Shown here: positions 49,121 to 60,667 of the stretch, one piece after another | Layout of the letters: the number at the start of each line of letters is the position of its first letter | Numbering within the stretch: position 1 is the stretch's first letter | The notes under the pieces: generated by a model | Told to the model about the DNA's origin: nothing | The model's database searches: none | The model's input: the letters and a program-made list of their open reading frames with translations, nothing else | Made by a program: the position numbers and the translations under genes | Assembly (NCBI GenBank): GCA_947172415.1 | Contig: OX359194.1 | Coordinates: 7,574,401 to 7,638,400, forward strand | Length of the DNA: 64,000 bases | Reading direction: 5' to 3' | Source: Chondrosia reniformis | Taxonomy: Eukaryota > Porifera > Demospongiae > Chondrillida > Chondrillidae

Positions 49121-52100
49121 ATGGCTGCCGCACCACATGCTAGCAATATCTTTGCTCCGTACCGCGCTTTGGGGTATTGCTGCAACCACGTTCCACTATC
49201 TCTGTTCGCCAGAGGAGACAGCATTCTGGTCGCGACTGCAATAGGGAGGACACACCACGTGTACAACGTTAGTTCTGATAATGTGTAGCTCACCTCACAG
49301 CTACATCTGCTTTGTGCCCCCTTCCCTCAGTGCAATAAGCTCCATCTGATATATGTCGGAGACCAGGAACCAAGTGACATAACGTCACTCGTTATCGACA
49401 AAAAGAGAGTGTTTACAGCAGCTGGCAACACCATTAGAGCTTGGAAGAAGGGGAAATGTGTAAGAAACATTCGATGATGTATCTTTTCTAAGGTTTAGAG
49501 TAGGGATACTACGGCTATGTCTGTAGGTGGGCGTGTATGAAGGACACACCCAACCCATCACTAATATGATGGTATTTGCGGATCATCTCATTTCGGTTGA
49601 TGAAGAAGATAACGTTTTTATTTGGGCCATCCAAACTAGAGGTAACCAATTCATGGATGTAGGCAGTTGTCAAGCACAGTTACATTAGTAGCTGATAGAC
49701 ACTCACCAATGCAGTAATGCAGTAATGTAATCCCCAACCCCCCCCCCCCCCCCCCCCAGAGGTTTATGGTCAGCTTCAGTTTGATCCTAAGTCCTTCCAT
49801 GTGCTCTGCTTGATGCACCCAAGTACTTACTTGAACAAAGTCCTCTTTGGAAGTAAGCAGGGGCAACTGCAGCTGTGGAACCTGCATACAAGGTAATTCA
49901 ATGAATAACATTATCTGGGAATTTTAGAGGAATTTTATTGCATCTTTCATCTTGAGACTTTTTATTTGTAGCAAACTTATTTACGCATTCAAAGGATGGA
50001 ATTCTCCAGTATTGGCTCTGGAACAGGTAATCTAATATGGATTGTACACCAATCAATACAAATGGAAATCAACTCCACAATGATGTAATCTGTCTTCCTG
50101 AAAGTGCTGGGAGCAAGGATCTTATGGTTCTAAATTGATAGATACCTTATTCCTAACACATTTCTATTCCTGAACTACCATGTGTATTTATATATACGTA
50201 TATCATGATTATTTCTCAACTCTGTGACTAGTGGTCCGGCTTAGTCTAATGCATACGTTTTCTATCTTTCTATGCTTGTGTCACTATAATAATATTATGT
50301 TTTACAAGCCTGTATGGTAACCTTGCTAATCTTTTCCCACTAGTCTACTGTGATTGATGTGGTAGCCATTGGGTTAGAAAATGGCAGCTGCCTTTTGCAT
50401 AATTTAAAGATGGATGAGACATTGATGAAATTTCACCAAGAGTGGGGACCTGTAACAGCAGTATCATTCCGATTGGGTTAGTTGTACCGTGTTGGTAGCT
50501 TTCTATGTTATTTGGGTACCTATTTGCTATGCTCCTGTTGCAATATAGATGGAATTGCAACCATGGCAACAGCTAGTACTGTGGGGGAGATTGCCATTTG
50601 GGACCTCGATCGCAGGTGTTTAGCAACCATTATTCAAAATGCTCATGAGGGAGCAGTAGCAGGACTCCAGTTCATACCTTCTCAGCCCTTGCTCCTCACA
50701 TCAGGCCCAGACAATGCTATTAAGGTGAGTCCTGCCTTCTATCAACCAGCTTATGCATAATGTAGAATGTCTTGTTTGGCATGTGTAACAATATCTGTTC
50801 ATGCCATCTATCCATTTCCATGACCAATTTGTAACAATTTTAGATGTGGATTTTTGACCAATCAGATGGTAGTGGGAGGCTTTTGAAATCTAGGAGTGGT
50901 CATGGAGCCCCGCCCACAAAGGTCCGTTTCTGCACCAAGGGTGGACAGGGAATCCTTTCAAGTGGTCTAGATCATACATTGAGGATATTCACAACTGTCA
51001 AAGACTCTAGTGCAGTTGAACTATCTCAAGGTACGTACGCCATTACTATATACTAGCATACAAAGCATGTGATCCTACTTCAGTTATATGGAAGAGCATT
51101 ATTCAAATCTTTACATTGAGTGAAAAAGGATGAAGGGGGGTGTGGAATCTCGGACACAGACAACAAAAAAGTTCCTCATTACATGATACACTTAAGGTGG
51201 CAAGAAAGTGTATATATATACAGTACATATTTTATTAGAACACTGATAGCGCTAACCTTTAGATTTCTCTCTCTAAAGGTTCGGTTGTCAGAGAAGCAAG
51301 GTTAAAGGGAGTCAAGGCTGCAGGTTTGAAACTTCCTACTGTGGTAGACTTTGCAGTGGAGAATACCAGGGCAGATGATTGGGATAGCATTGTCACATGC
51401 CACGCTGGCAGGGATTCAAATAGAGCTCACACCTGGCATCTTCACAAGCGATGCATCGGAAAGCATTCCCTGATGTCTAAGTATGTGGATCAAGGAGCCA
51501 GACCAGTGGTTAGTTTGGCAGCCATTTTAGAGGAGTAATAGTAATCCCTTCTATGACCTTTTGTAATTTACAATATGTATAGTGCTGTTGCATCACTAGT
51601 TGTGGGAATTTCACAATCCTTGGAACTAGTACAGGTCACATTGAGATGTTTAACATGCAATCTGGACTGCACAGGGGAGTGTTTGGGAAGGGCAGAGGTT
51701 GGTGTTACTTTGCATTGGGTAAATGTTGGATGGGCGTGCTACTTAGTATTATGTTAAATGGGGGTGGGGCAGCCCCAGGGGATGGGTGTGCTCATGGGGG
51801 TGGGGCAGCCCCAGGGGATGGGCGTGCTCATGTGGGTGGGGCAGCTATTCAAAAGTTCTTTCTTATGTGAGGTTGTTTCCCTTCTCACATTCACAGCACA
51901 TGACAAGACAATCAGAGGATTGGCTGTTGATGGCCTAAATGATAGGGTATTCTCAGGATCAGCCGACTCCACTGTAAAGGTACGCACGTGTATAAATGTT
52001 AGTTTGTAACTTTTTGTATTTTTGGTATTATTGCTTACCTCTCCCTTAAGACCTGGTCTTTCAGAGATAAAACATGTCTGGGTACGATTAGCCTTGAATC

Positions 52101-54674
52101 ACCAGTGGCAGTAATGTGTCTCCACAGAGAAAGGTACACATATGTTTTGGTTGAGATCTTTTTTTGTGATATCTGTTACTACCATTCTTCAAAGTCATTC
52201 CATCATTCTACAAAATCTTCTAATTTGTCAGAGATTTACTGCTGGCATACTTTCCATGCTTGCCATTTCACTTCACTGATAATATGTCTTCATCTTCTGT
52301 AGCTCCTTATTAGCAGTGGCTACTGATGACTTCACAGTCCTTCTCATCGATACTGATACTCAAAGAATTGTACGAATATTTAAAGGGCATTCCAGTCGTA
52401 TCACAGATCTGGCATTCAGCTCAGATTCTCATTGGCTAATTTCCTCTTCCATTGACTGTAGTATTAGGACCTGGGACCTCCCATCTGGCAGGTACAGAAC
52501 CAATTAGAGTATATCGCACACCTTTAAAGTATTTTTAATTTTCCTTCATTTGGAAATGTTTTGGCTGACTACATAAATCATTTGCTAATCAAGACCCATG
52601 GGGTTGAAACATTTGACCAAAAGATTTAAACCCGAACTGCATTTTAGTTTACTAGAGAGTTGAAAGATGCACCATTCAAAAGTTTGACGTGGTTATGTAA
52701 AAATTATTTTTATAATGTAAATCTTAGGAAATATTGATGAAACAGAGAAATAACATTGCTCTGACAAAGAGCTTGCAGATTTAGCTATCCTTCATGTCAA
52801 ACTGGCATGCTTTTTGGAGTGCCTCCAATCAATAAATGCCTCTACTTTAGAGAAAGTCACTACCCTACTTCCTATATGTATTATATATGGGTATTATACG
52901 TATATCACTTAGGCTTATTGATGTCTTTCTTGTGGAATCTCCAGCAACAAGTGTCCATCTCTCACCAGTTGGAGAGTATTTAGTAACTACACACATTGAC
53001 AATATTGGAATATATCTCTGGTACATACGTGAGAATTCAACTTGATACATGTACATTTAATGTTTACTTTGGCATAATTTCCATTGATTGCTGTCATTTC
53101 ATAATTACCTTTTCATAGTGTTTGTACAATGTACTCCTTTTTGTGTACATTTACTGTATATGGAGAGCAAGGAATTATAAAAGATCAAGAAGAAGTCAAA
53201 GATTCCCATGGTCACTGATGAAGGGTGGAATTCCCAGAAACAACTGTCTGGCCCAATGGAGAAGAAGAGAAGTAGAAGGAGAAAACTCTTGTATCCTCAT
53301 CCAAAGCTCTTACTAGGTTTAGTTCCCTATAGGCCTTAATTCTAAAGTGGATGTAGCATGTATGATAAATAGGGTGTTAGATGATTCATGTTAACACAGA
53401 AGTGGATGTCACTAGCCATTTATATTGTCTTGTCTCCAATATTTGTTACAGTGCATGGGAATGTATTTAAGGGCTATAAAAAGCTATCATGTACATATAT
53501 ACATACATGATAAACCTCTACATGCAGTATAATATATCTCCCAATCTCTGCAGGAGTAATATGACATTGTATGGTCCTGTTCCACTGAAGCCAGTAACGT
53601 TGACTCACTCCCCATTGAAGGTTGGTCTTCCTTCAACCAAACTGACTGAAATACAAGAGAGTGGAGATGCAGCTGCTCCAAGAGATGAGGGCGATGAGGG
53701 ACCCAGTGATGGAGATGGGGGCGTGACAGTGGGTGGGAACCAGTTGGAAAGTGGTCTACTAACTTTGTCCAATCTTCCTAAATCGCACTGGGCTAGCCTA
53801 CCCAGACTAGAGCTAATCAAAGTGAGGCTGTTTAGTATATGTTATAGTGCCAGTTAATTTCATATAATTGCTGTACAGGAACGCAACAAGCCTAAAGAGC
53901 CTCCAAAGGTCCCCAAAGCAGCTCCTTTCTTTCTTCCTACCAAACCAGGGCTCAATCTACAGTTTGTACCAACTGAAGAAATTCCACCCTCCAAAGTATG
54001 AACCTCATTACAGAAGATTAATTCTTATCTGGCCCTTATACATGATTCTTATGTAATACCTAGGTTGGTGGATCTAAGATACTGAAGTTAGACAGTACAG
54101 CTCTATCTTCTGAATTTCAAAAGTGTCTAATGGAATGTCACTCCAAGGGTTCTTGTTAGTATATGCAATGGTTTTATATGCTATATATGTAGAATAAAAG
54201 TACTTTTTCAATTTTAAACTTGCTTCAGATGAGAGCTTGATGGATTTGATGAAAAAGATGAGTCCTTCTAAAATTGATGCTGAGATCCATAGCCTTTCTC
54301 CATTGGTTGGTGGATCTGTTGTCATGGTAACATACATGATGGAGTTCTTACTAGATAGGTTGCAAACAAGAAGAGACTTTGAATTAGTCCAGTCTTATAT
54401 GAGTGTTATATTAAAGGTGAGAGCTCTGTTGTGTAGTCTACCAATCCACTGCATTGATGTCTTTATGATTCAGGATTGTTCTCACTTTCCAAAAGAAATA
54501 GTGTTTGCTCTGTCTTCTCTTTAGGTCCACAGCAACTTAATCATGGAGACACAATCTTTGGTTGATTTAGCAAGAGAAATTTTGAAGGAACAAAATGAAT
54601 GCTGGGGAGATTTGCAAAAAGATTTAAATTCTTCAGCATGTCTTCTAAACTACTTCAAAAGCACCAGTACCTAA
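49121..54674 (+). CDS. WDR36: WDR36/Utp21, small-subunit processome WD40 protein
   Basis: Nucleolar U3-snoRNP (UtpB) component needed for 18S rRNA maturation. Nineteen exons: 49121-49267, 49331-49459, 49527-49641, 49760-49892, 49972-50026, 50344-50476, 50549-50724, 50844-51030, 51279-51508, 51583-51697, 51897-51979, 52051-52133, 52303-52491, 52913-53020, 53554-53821, 53879-53995, 54064-54154, 54229-54416, 54525-54674; 898 aa. The N-terminus I-F-A-P-Y-R-A-L-G matches human I-F-A-G-F-R-A-L-G. WD repeats follow (L-Q-L-W-N-L, W-G-P-V-T-A-V-S-F-R, L-I-S-S-S-I-D-C-S-I-R-T-W-D-L-P-S-G). The Utp21 C-terminal domain has N-K-P-K-E-P-P-K-V-P-K-A-A-P-F-F and R-R-D-F-E-L-V-Q-S-Y. The intron after exon 9 is the least certain choice. 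Confidence 0.94.
49738..49757. repeat. Poly(C)20 tract as the polypyrimidine tract of a WDR36 acceptor
   Basis: Twenty consecutive C directly precede the AG (49758-49759) of WDR36 exon 4. It replaces the usual T-rich tract. Length may vary between alleles or be a sequencing estimate. Confidence 0.9.
51760..51844. repeat. Short G-rich tandem repeat in WDR36 intron
   Basis: About 2.3 copies of a 36-37-bp unit, GGGGTGGGGCAGCCCCAGGG plus GATGGGYGTGCTCATG. Confidence 0.85.
53165..53395 (+). repeat. Dispersed short element, family 1 copy (best preserved)
   Basis: Runs from AAGATCAAGAAGAAGTCAAAG through GAAGGGTGGAATTCCCAGAA, CTGTCTGGCCCAATGGAGAA, GTATCCTCATCCAAAGCTC, GTTTAGTTCCCTATAGGCC and GGATGTAGCATGTATGA. 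Lies in the WDR36 intron 53021-53553. About 220 bp, no ORF of its own. Confidence 0.8.
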
Positions 54675-55024
54675 ATGCTTTCTCTCATTGATATGGGCTT
54701 TTCAATTTTATAAAATTGTTTCATCGAAAATAATGAATTGTCTCATTTATCACGATTATCAATGTAACATAATTGACTATATACATATAAAAGTAATAAT
54801 ATGACAAACTATACAGACTAAACCTGCATAAAAGCTGTGATAACAGTCCCATGATATTACCACGTCGTACACTCTGATTTAGTTTGCAACAATGTGACAA
54901 CATGTACATTGAGTATCTACAGGCAAAGCAGCCATTTTGTGGTAGAATAATTATTAATTATTGTAATGAGGTTAAAAGTACGGTAAGGTAGATACATATC
55001 ATTAATATAATTATCCACACTAAA
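54675..55024. other. Convergent intergenic spacer between WDR36 and sulfatase gene
   Basis: 350 bp of AT-rich sequence shared by two opposing 3' UTRs; nothing else seen. Confidence 0.6.
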
Positions 55025-58000
55025 TCAATGACAGGCACTTCCGGAACATTTGTAAAGTTCAGTCAATCTTTCTTTCATTTGCTGAATTTTTTCTGAAGGT
55101 ACCTCTTGGATAGTGTTTACCAATTGCCAATTATCCTGCACCATAGAGATATACGTATATCAAAGAACATGGAATTGACCAATCACTTCATACGCATGCA
55201 CAAATATATCTGTATCTTGTATGTATATAATACCATAATGCTTCTTCCAAAATAAATTTGTCATATAGTATGTACCTTATCAATGTCATAGTATTCCACA
55301 AAGTTGTGGTTGCTTACAGTCAGGGGAAAAGAATCTAAAACACAATATAATAGTTAATCAGCACATATTTAACAGATTTAGATATACAAGATGCACTATA
55401 TTAATACCATTTTTGTAGAATAATGTAAAAGTGGAGTTTTCCATTTCTGATATTGTTCTGAGAGCCAGAAATGTGTTGTTATGACAATCTAACAGTAAAA
55501 TTTGAAACACAGTTAGTTTTCTCATGCAACTTGCCACTCTACAGGTAGATATTTTGTTAGTATATAGATGGCACTTACCATGTAGAAAGACCCGGTCCTT
55601 TGGAAGAGAAGTATCCACAAAACATCCTGTTTTACTGTCCCCTTCCCCATAATACTCCACCATGAAATCATTCCTCCACTAAGAAGCATAAAGGAAGGCT
55701 GGACCAGAGATTGACATGTAGCTGAAACAACATACTTCTCCCTCTTCAGTTCCCAGAATAATATCCTTCAGTGATCTTCCATCAGTGTTGGATGGAATAT
55801 CAACTCCAGCAATATCCAAAAATGTTGGAAACTTTAACCAGAAAACAATAAAATGATATTTCAGGACAAACTTAACAATGAATGATATATACACTAACAA
55901 GATCAATGCTAAGTACAACGTGATCTGTTTCTGAGGCTCTCTTCACACCAGGTCCTCTTACAATAAAAGGGACCCTGATATCTTCCTCGTATGGTTGCCT
56001 TTTTTCTCCCTAAAGGAGTGGATCAAACCAAGAAAGGTCTCTGTGGTGCGACTACCTTCTATACTTACCCTTTGGTTAAACTGCCCCAAATGATAGCCTA
56101 AAAATTGTACATGTGAAAATCATCAACAAAACAGAGAGGAACGGGAATGGGAATACATACCATGATCACTGAAATAAAAGACAAAAGTATTCTTTAATAT
56201 GTTCAGATTCTGTTGATTGAGGGAATAGAGAATTAAGAAGAGGTAAAAATAAATACTCTTTCAAAATGTTACATCTACTTTAGAGTAAAAGGCCTATAGG
56301 GAACTAAACTTGTGAGAGTTTGGATGAGGATACAGGAGTTTTTCTCCTTCTACTTCTCTTTCTCTCCACCAGGCCAACACACAAAGAACAAAAGGTCAAC
56401 TACAGGCCCACCTCTAAGGTATTGACAATCTCCTCCACCATATCCTGTACTGACAAAAGAGTGCCTAGTCTGCCTTCGTACAACAGGTCTACTTGCTCTC
56501 TGGTAAAGTTATCCATCACTGGTGTCCCTGATATATTTACAAGAAATAAATATAAATAAATATACAAAATAATAAATAAATAAATAACATTTTCAGATTG
56601 TCACTAATGCTGCAGACTAGTATCGTATGACTGTATTGCATGTGTTTACATTTTTTTTTAATGTTTTTAAAAGTAATTTTTGCTCAGAAGAATTGATGTC
56701 CAGACTTAAACTATTACTAATATAATAAAATAAAACCTTTAAAAGTTCACTGTTCCTATAAATCAAACTATTTTCTTGAGAACAAAATAAAGACATGGAT
56801 AATCACTGGACATTACAATTATAGCCATCTTTACATTATAGCCACTGCATGCACATGGTGTTGACTGTTAATTGCATCACTTAACCCACCCTGACTAATT
56901 ATCCAGTGTTTGTCCTTCCCTTGGAAGCCGTAGGAAGGGGTCCTTGGAGCCAGCTTCCCAGAAAAGGTCTTGTTGTACTGAGGTGCTGGGGTCGCTGGAC
57001 GGTGTGGTGCTGGAGGAGCCACATACATGAAGAATGGTTTGCCACTGGTGGATGTCTTCTCAATAAATGTAACTGTCTCATTTTTGATAAGATCTGGAAA
57101 GTAATCCTTCTCATAGCTATCTCCGTGATGTTCTCTTACCCCATCATTGGATACATCATAATTATAGTATTTACTATTTCCAACCAGTCCAAACCATTTG
57201 GTCCACCCCGGGGGAACGTGTTCTGGGCCCACACCACTTGCCTTTTCAGCATACAGATTGAGGTACTTGCCAAAGAATCCGGTCATGTAGCCTTGGGAAC
57301 TTAGGAATGGTCCAATGGTTGTGTGCTCATTTCTCTCCCTCCAAGATGGAGAGCTGCAACCTGTAACGACCGTGTTCTCATAGGTCCCCGTATTGTGAGG
57401 GTACCTCCCTGTTAGGATTGAAGCTCTGGAAGGAAAAAATATTATGATCCAAAGCTTTTCCTTCTCTCAATAAGGGGGCTTGTCCAAACTATTTTTGTAA
57501 AAAATAATTTTTTATTTTACAAAAATATTTTGGACAAGCCCCTTAAGTACCTTGAGGGGCAACAGACTGGTGTGGTTACAAAGGCATTGTTGAAGAACAA
57601 GCCTTCGTCAGTAAGGAGCTTCTGGATCTTATCCTGCACTTTTAGCGACCCCAGCTTGACATCCTGATCGTCCGCCAACACAAACACTAATACATTCGAG
57701 AAACAAACAAACACTAGTCTAATGACAAACAAACACTAATACATTCAAGAAACAAACAAACACTAGTCTAATGACAAACAAACACTAATACATTCGGGGA
57801 AACAAACAAAATTAATAATTATCATTTTCCTATAGGACCAACCTGTGCTGCGATTAGAATACGCAGTGGCTAGAGTATCGGTACCGATAACGGAAAGTAT
57901 TACGTTAAAGTGCCGGTACCGGTACACAAAAAGTCACTTTTTGCTCTAAGCACCGGCAAGCCCCAAACTGACAGTTAAGGGGGTCCAGGTGTCTGCCAAC

Positions 58001-60515
58001 TGTCCTATGCCCATCTTATAAGCTTGCCGGTGCTTAAGTCACTTTTTGCTCTAAGCACCGGCAAGCCCCAAACTGACAGTTAAGGGGGTCCAGGTGTCTG
58101 CCAACTGTCCTACGCCCATCTTATAAGCTTGCCGGTGCTTAAGTCACTTTTTGCTCTAAGCACCGGCAAGCCCCAAACTGACAGTTCGAATGGTCCAGGT
58201 GTCTGCCAACTGTCCTACGCCCATCTTATAAGCTTGCCGGTGCTTAAGTCACTTTTTGCTCTAAGCACCAGCAAGCCCCAAACTGACAGTTAAGGGGGTC
58301 CAGGTGTCTGCCAACTGTCCTACGCCCATCTTATAAGCTTGCCGGTGCTTAAGTCACTTTTTGCTCTAAGCACCAGCAAACACTAACAACAGTTAAGTGT
58401 ATTCAGGTGTCTACCAATCGCCCCCAAAGCACCATCCTATGCTACGTAAACACGATTAATTTGCACCCTATCTACTTTTATCATCAGTCATCTTGCTATT
58501 ATTTGTATTCATTAATGATCATGACACTGAAAATTAGCAGGCTTACCCACAAATTCGACACTTTTCTGTCCTAAACGGATTAAAACAAAACTGTCTACAT
58601 CGTCGTTCAAAGTTTCGTTCCATTTACAAGCCTAAATACAGAAGTAAAAGCTTTAATCATCGCTTGAAGAACAGCTAGACCCCGGGCTATTAATCGAACC
58701 TTCAAACAAAACGCTTTCCAAAATCTATTGTTCTTCCTCTTTAAGTCAACTCTAGATTTGCTGCAGGCCATTAAAGAAAGAAAATACGAACGAAAAAACT
58801 CGAGTAATTAGGCGTTGTTACTTATAATTAACCACTTTTGTATTCAATACCTGATTAAGCACCGTTAGCATTAGTACAGGAAGTACAGCTGGGTGCTTAA
58901 ATTAATATAATAAACTATAACCCTATTATTGTATAAAATGTTAAGCACCAGCCATATAAGTATAGCTGGTGCTTAAATTAATATAATAAACTATAACTCT
59001 ATTATTGTATAAAATGTTAAGCACCAGCCATATAAGTATAGCTGGTGCTTAAATTAATATAATAAACTATAACGCTATTATTGTATAAAATGTTAAGCAC
59101 CAGCCATACTTAGGAACTGTATATTTATAACTAGTATATTTCCTCTTCCATCACCACCGTGCTGGTGGCAGAGTGATGCGAGAGAGAAGCGTATAGAATA
59201 AAAGGAAGTTTCTGGAATTGGATCAATTACAGCGGTAATCAGTTTTTTTCCTTTTTTTCTTTATCATTTCACAACGTAGTTGCATATAAATAGTCCATTT
59301 TAACATGACCATTCAGGCCTGCCAGCGTGGAGCCTCGGGTTAGGAAGTAAGTCCTAATTCGTTGGCTTGGCAGTGTCTAGGTTCCGTAGCTGCCCTGTAT
59401 CGGTTGGTGCCATGGGGATGTGCTCACCAATTATCGATTTATCGATACAACGGAACCCGGGGAGGGATAAGGCCGGTTCTGTCACTCCGTGACTACCAAA
59501 GCCGAAGCTGCACCAGTTAGGCGTTACCAACGATCCTGGCCCCAGACGACCAGCGATGGAAGGACGGCTCGCATTGTGGATGGTAACGTGAACTCCCTGC
59601 GTCGAGCAAAATCCAAGTCACACCTCCTCGTGGTGCTCGACGGTAACAGCAGTCTCTGCTGGCTAACGTGACTGGTTTCTTCCTTTTTCTTATCGTCAGT
59701 ATATCGCGATATTTGTTGTAACCCACTGAGAATGGACGTTTTTCTCTTTTTTCCTTATCGTTAGCATATCGCGATATTTGTTGAAGGGTCTGGGAACCCA
59801 TCAGGATCCAAACACGCTTGGGTCGTTTTTTCTTCTTTTTTCTCGTTGTGATATGTAAAATTAATATTGAAGAGAATTCAAAAAAAACTTTTCACAGGAT
59901 GTGGACTATGATGTGGACTATGTTTTTACTTTTATTATACTTTACAATTTACTTAGGAAAAATTCAAAACATTGGAATTTATAATAAATATCATACAAAG
60001 TTAAAGTGCCCGTACCAGTTATAAATGCAATAACCTGCGAAACATGAGGAAGGTGGCCATGATGGAAGACATAAGTTCCAATAAAACATAGCAACAAGAA
60101 ACTCAAATGTAAGTTGTAGTCCTAATGTTGTAGGTCATGCTGGTATCATATGGAAGAAAACCTTATTGTGCCATGCAGTAATAAACAAGTCAATGATAAC
60201 CCGGCTTACAGTAACAAACCTTGCCGGTACACTAATCCAAAAATTAAAGATTCCAGTTACCCGTAACGAACGTGTCAATTCTTAAAATACGATACCGGCG
60301 CTTTATGCACACTATGTAGAGCTTTGGGTGATGCAATTTTTTTCTCCTTCTCCTTCTCCATTGGACCTAGTAGGCCTACGTGACATGCACAACGTCGTCT
60401 AACATAAACATGCAGCCCTAATATTATATTTGATGCATTTCGAACCTATATTTGGCTTGTCGGCCGCAAAGCACCTGGATAACAGGAATGAAAAGGCTAA
60501 CGAGTAAAGCAACAT
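55025..60515 (-). CDS. GNS: N-acetylglucosamine-6-sulfatase-like lysosomal sulfatase
   Basis: Removes 6-O-sulfate from GlcNAc in heparan/keratan sulfate. Twelve exons in coding order: 60515-60446, 57686-57551, 57425-56866, 56527-56412, 56209-56161, 56097-56069, 56009-55899, 55831-55736, 55678-55579, 55488-55408, 55334-55276, 55135-55025; 505 aa. A signal peptide (M-L-L-Y-S-L-A-F-S-F) leads into K-P-N-I-V-F-V-L-A-D-D-Q-D, holding metal-binding Asp residues. The sulfatase signature C-C-P-S-R gives the formylglycine Cys at residue 65. Further GNS matches: L-T-G-R-Y-P-H-N, E-H-V-P-P-G-W, A-P-A-P-H-R-P, F-S-D-H-G-Y-H-L-G-Q-F, V-R-G-P-G, V-E-Y-Y-G-E-G and a final K-C-S-G-S-A-C. Exon 1 was found from the exact P-N-I/V-F-V-L joint across a 2.76-kb intron. 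The donor after exon 3 (GTCAAC) is weak but needed by frame. Confidence 0.9.
56275..56385 (-). repeat. Dispersed short element, family 1 copy (truncated)
   Basis: Sulfatase intron: AGGCCTATAGGGAACTAAAC, GGATGAGGATACAGGAG and CTCTCCACCAGGCCA. Confidence 0.65.
57471..57546. repeat. Short hairpin element next to a sulfatase exon
   Basis: The arms TAAGGGGGCTTGTCCAAA and TTTGGACAAGCCCCTTA enclose inner arms built on TATTTTTGTAAAA/TTTTACAAAAATA. The element ends 4 bp from the donor of exon 2 (exon edge 57551). Confidence 0.85.
57687..57805. repeat. 47-49-bp tandem repeat upstream of a splice acceptor
   Basis: About 2.5 copies of AAACAAACACTAATACATTC plus RAGAAACAAACAAACACTAG and TCTAATGAC. On the minus strand the last copy supplies the T/G-rich acceptor tract of sulfatase exon 2. 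Confidence 0.85.
57931..58390. repeat. 105-bp tandem array with hairpin in every unit
   Basis: Units start at 57931, 58036, 58141, 58246 and 58351 (the last partial), an exact 105-bp period. Each begins AAGTCACTTTTTGCTCTAAG and carries inverted arms AAGCACCGGCAAGC and GCTTGCCGGTGCTT. Units differ by only a few bases. Confidence 0.95.
58888..59108. repeat. 76-bp tandem array built on the same hairpin core
   Basis: About three copies with 76-bp spacing (TTAAGCACCAGCC at 58941, 59017, 59093). The arms AAGCACCAGC and GCTGGTGCTT flank CATATAAGTATA; an AT-rich spacer (AATATAATAAACTATAA) separates units. The arm core differs by one base from the 105-bp array, so the two arrays share ancestry or a selected motif. 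Confidence 0.9.
59310..59800. other. GC-rich block of unknown nature
   Basis: Markedly richer in GC than its surroundings, without a long open frame or recognised RNA fold. Includes the palindromic ATCGATTTATCGAT and two diverged copies of a segment with TATCGCGATATTTGTTG (near 59700 and 59766). Possibly a SINE or the body of a larger mobile element. Confidence 0.4.
60315..60375 (-). repeat. Dispersed short element, family 1 fragment
   Basis: Keeps GAGCTTTGGGTGATG, TTCTCCTTCTCC and ATTGGACCTAGTAGGCC; strongly degraded. Confidence 0.45.
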
Positions 60516-60667
60516 TGGTTTCAAGGTAAATCAGCCACAGATCTAGAAACCCAGCCCACTTGTGTCGCCAGCACTCGATCACAAGATCCTTCTACTTACG
60601 GCCCAGTCCGTTAAAAATTGGGTATGGCCATACCACGTGACCTAAGGTTAGGTTGCAGCCCACAATA
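60516..60667. promoter_or_regulatory. Bidirectional promoter region of sulfatase and endoglycoceramidase genes
   Basis: 152 bp separate the opposite start codons. The stretch is GC-richer than flanking introns and has no TATA box. A shared promoter is inferred from distance alone. Confidence 0.5.

Larger units (their letters stand above)
57687..60445. other. Sulfatase intron 1: 2.76 kb of tandem and dispersed repeats
   Basis: Contains in order: 47-49-bp repeats (57687-57805), a GGTACCG-rich stretch (57870-57930), a 105-bp array (57931-58390), a 76-bp array (58888-59108), a GC-rich block (59310-59800) with two copies of TATCGCGATATTTGTTG, more (C)CGGTAC-type sequence (59990-60290) and a family 1 fragment (about 60315-60375). 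No exon of another gene was recognised. Confidence 0.75.

Noticed and set aside
56906..57304. 132-codon plus-strand frame
   Set aside because: Antisense to the large sulfatase exon, which matches GNS strongly on the minus strand.
57931..59108. CRISPR-like regular repeat arrays
   Set aside because: Eukaryotic intron context, units contiguous without unique spacers, and period set by whole-unit duplication.
11206..59650. Shared 15-bp GAGGAGGTG/CACCTCCTCGTGGTG motif between the GC-rich blocks at 11200 and 59620
   Set aside because: Only about 15 bp match, in inverse orientation, with no flanking similarity; treated as chance.
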